A stretch of DNA of 64,000 nucleotides from Paraglaciecola sp. T6c (GTDB taxonomy: Bacteria > Pseudomonadota > Gammaproteobacteria > Enterobacterales > Alteromonadaceae), in contig NC_008228.1 of the NCBI RefSeq assembly GCF_000014225.1, forward strand, positions 4,588,001-4,652,000, written 5' to 3'. Below, one piece after another: positions 63,017-64,000 of this stretch (its first letter is position 1; each line of letters opens with the position of its first letter). Below the pieces are notes generated by a model. It saw nothing but the letters and a program-made list of their open reading frames with translations. It searched no databases and was not told the origin of the DNA. Position numbers and translations under genes: made by a program.

Positions 63017-64000
63017 ATGCAGAAACTTATTCGTTGGCCTGGGCTTATCGCTTTTTTTGTTGTCACCGGCCTTTTTGCTGCCATTCTCATCGTATTCCTC
63101 GATTTGTGGATAAAACTTGCAGCCATCAAGAGCTTGGAATCAACCACCGGGGCGGAAGTTAATATAGCTCAAGTGAGTCATACCTTCTCACCATTTGGCG
63201 TGAGCCTCACGGGGGTTCAATTAACGGATCCGGCTACGCCTACCCAGAATCAAGTCCAGGCAGATGAAATCACCGCACAAATCGAGCTAGCACCTCTACT
63301 TCTGCGCAAGGTTATCATCGATGATTTAACGGTCAGTGGGGTGCAGTTTGCTCAACCTAGGGACTCAGAAGGGGCCGTGTATCGCACCGCCAAGGCGGCG
63401 ATTAAGGAAGAGTTACAAGAAGCATTCGATCCTAAAAATTTACCCAGTGTCGATGAAATACTGGCCAAGTCGCCTTTGAAAACCACGAAAGCAGTGGAAG
63501 AAACTCAAGCCGCTTATAAAAAGCATAGCGAAATATTGAAACAAAAGTATGCACAACTTCCAAGCAAAGACGCGTTAGAAAACTACAAAAAGCGCGTTGA
63601 AGCCATTACCGATACGGACTATAAAAACCCCCTTGAATTAGCGAAAGCCAAAGAAGAGTTTGATGCTTTGCGAGCAGAGATTAAAGCGGACAAAGCTAAG
63701 ATCACCGAGTTTAAAGATGCTGTAAGTGATGCAAAAAACGATATGGCTCCACGCCTTGCTGAACTCAAGGCAGCCCCAGGTGACGATTACGCTCAGTTGC
63801 AAGGGTTAATTGCCGGCGATGAGGGCGCAATTAAAGACGTTACCACTATGGTGTTTGGCGAAAAGGCTGGTGAATTCAGTCAATATGTATTGAGCGCCTA
63901 TGATTTAGCGGCTCCAATGTTAGCAAAAAGCAAAGAAGAACAAGCCGAAGAAGAAGCCTACAATGGTCGCTGGGTGGCATTCGATGATACCGCTGCATTA
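63017..64000 (+). CDS. TIGR03545 family protein, N-terminal part (cut by window end)
   Basis: ATG at 63017, one base after the previous stop; 328 residues are visible and the frame is still open at the window end. One membrane helix (about 9-32) is followed by an AsmA-like stretch (V-N-I-A-Q-V-S-H-T-F-S-P-F-G-V-S-L-T-G-V near 55) and a long charged coiled coil. This matches TIGR03545, an inner-membrane-anchored periplasmic protein of unknown function paired with TIGR03546. Confidence 0.85.
   Translation, partial: MQKLIRWPGLIAFFVVTGLFAAILIVFLDLWIKLAAIKSLESTTGAEVNIAQVSHTFSPFGVSLTGVQLTDPATPTQNQVQADEITAQIELAPLLLRKVIIDDLTVSGVQFAQPRDSEGAVYRTAKAAIKEELQEAFDPKNLPSVDEILAKSPLKTTKAVEETQAAYKKHSEILKQKYAQLPSKDALENYKKRVEAITDTDYKNPLELAKAKEEFDALRAEIKADKAKITEFKDAVSDAKNDMAPRLAELKAAPGDDYAQLQGLIAGDEGAIKDVTTMVFGEKAGEFSQYVLSAYDLAAPMLAKSKEEQAEEEAYNGRWVAFDDTAAL

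Noticed and set aside
1-64000. CRISPR arrays, tRNA or rRNA genes, prophage, insertion sequences, integrons
   Set aside because: Looked for by eye on both strands; no repeat-spacer pattern, cloverleaf, transposase, phage structural gene or active integrase was recognised. The recombinase-like domain in the Wzz-like gene seems catalytically dead and is fused, so it is not counted as a mobile element.

Overview
The window looks like chromosomal DNA of a marine gammaproteobacterium of the Alteromonadales, close to Paraglaciecola/Glaciecola. Several housekeeping blocks have the gammaproteobacterial order or partners: rapA-rluA; mutH next to rppH-ptsP-(TauE)-lgt with thyA some 5 kb away; and a CYTH/CHAD triphosphatase beside an SH3/YgiM-type gene. 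There are also two TonB-dependent receptors, a TonB-receptor-linked flavin halogenase and Tat and lipoprotein signals. No tRNA, rRNA, CRISPR array, phage or insertion sequence was seen. The genus is an inference, because no database could be searched.

Layout. 1-0.5 kb: start of a siderophore-type TonB receptor with a good Fur-box match. 0.5-3.7 kb: small methyltransferase-like membrane protein, then a DUF4105/DUF3015 pair. 3.9-7.3 kb: a patch with two damaged genes. One is a GumC/Wzz-like chain-length protein cut by one in-frame stop, whose C-terminus resembles a degenerate tyrosine recombinase. The other is a frameshifted Tat-type DAO-family oxidoreductase. Tandem repeats and an inverted repeat lie in or beside them. 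7.6-12.0 kb: lipase-like hydrolase, acyl-CoA synthetase, enoyl-CoA hydratase and MarR-like regulator. 12.0-17.4 kb: a fused 5-oxoprolinase/hydantoinase facing an Nramp-fold transporter that lacks the usual metal-binding motifs. 

17.4-30.7 kb is the main accessory block, a sucrose-use locus resembling the Xanthomonas sux system (TonB receptor, inner-membrane transporter, amylosucrase, LacI regulator). It is extended by a flavin-dependent halogenase-family gene, a second sugar/H+ symporter and a lipoprotein GH32 fructosidase. Three copies of a LacI-type operator, CTTAAWCGTTTWAG, lie before the amylosucrase and before the symporter-GH32 pair. The repressor gene has no ordinary start codon in frame.

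30.8-64 kb is mostly housekeeping: GST, CPXCG protein, transglutaminase-like protein, PhoH-PIN, RapA, RluA, DUF3530, an AmpG-like transporter, a diguanylate cyclase next to a receiver-CheC-like protein, ThyA, EamA, FadL, CPBP protease, Dps, SDR, Lgt, TauE/SafE, PtsP, RppH, lysoplasmalogenase, MutH, an acetolactate-synthase-like enzyme paired with an aldehyde dehydrogenase, CYTH/CHAD, SH3/YgiM-like, LysE, and a TIGR03546/TIGR03545 pair cut by the window end.

Within the sucrose locus I infer this flow. Sucrose crosses the outer membrane through the TonB receptor. It is then either taken in by the MFS carrier and turned into alpha-glucan plus fructose by amylosucrase, or split outside the inner membrane by the GH32 lipoprotein, with the hexoses imported by the sugar porter. 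The LacI protein would control both arms.
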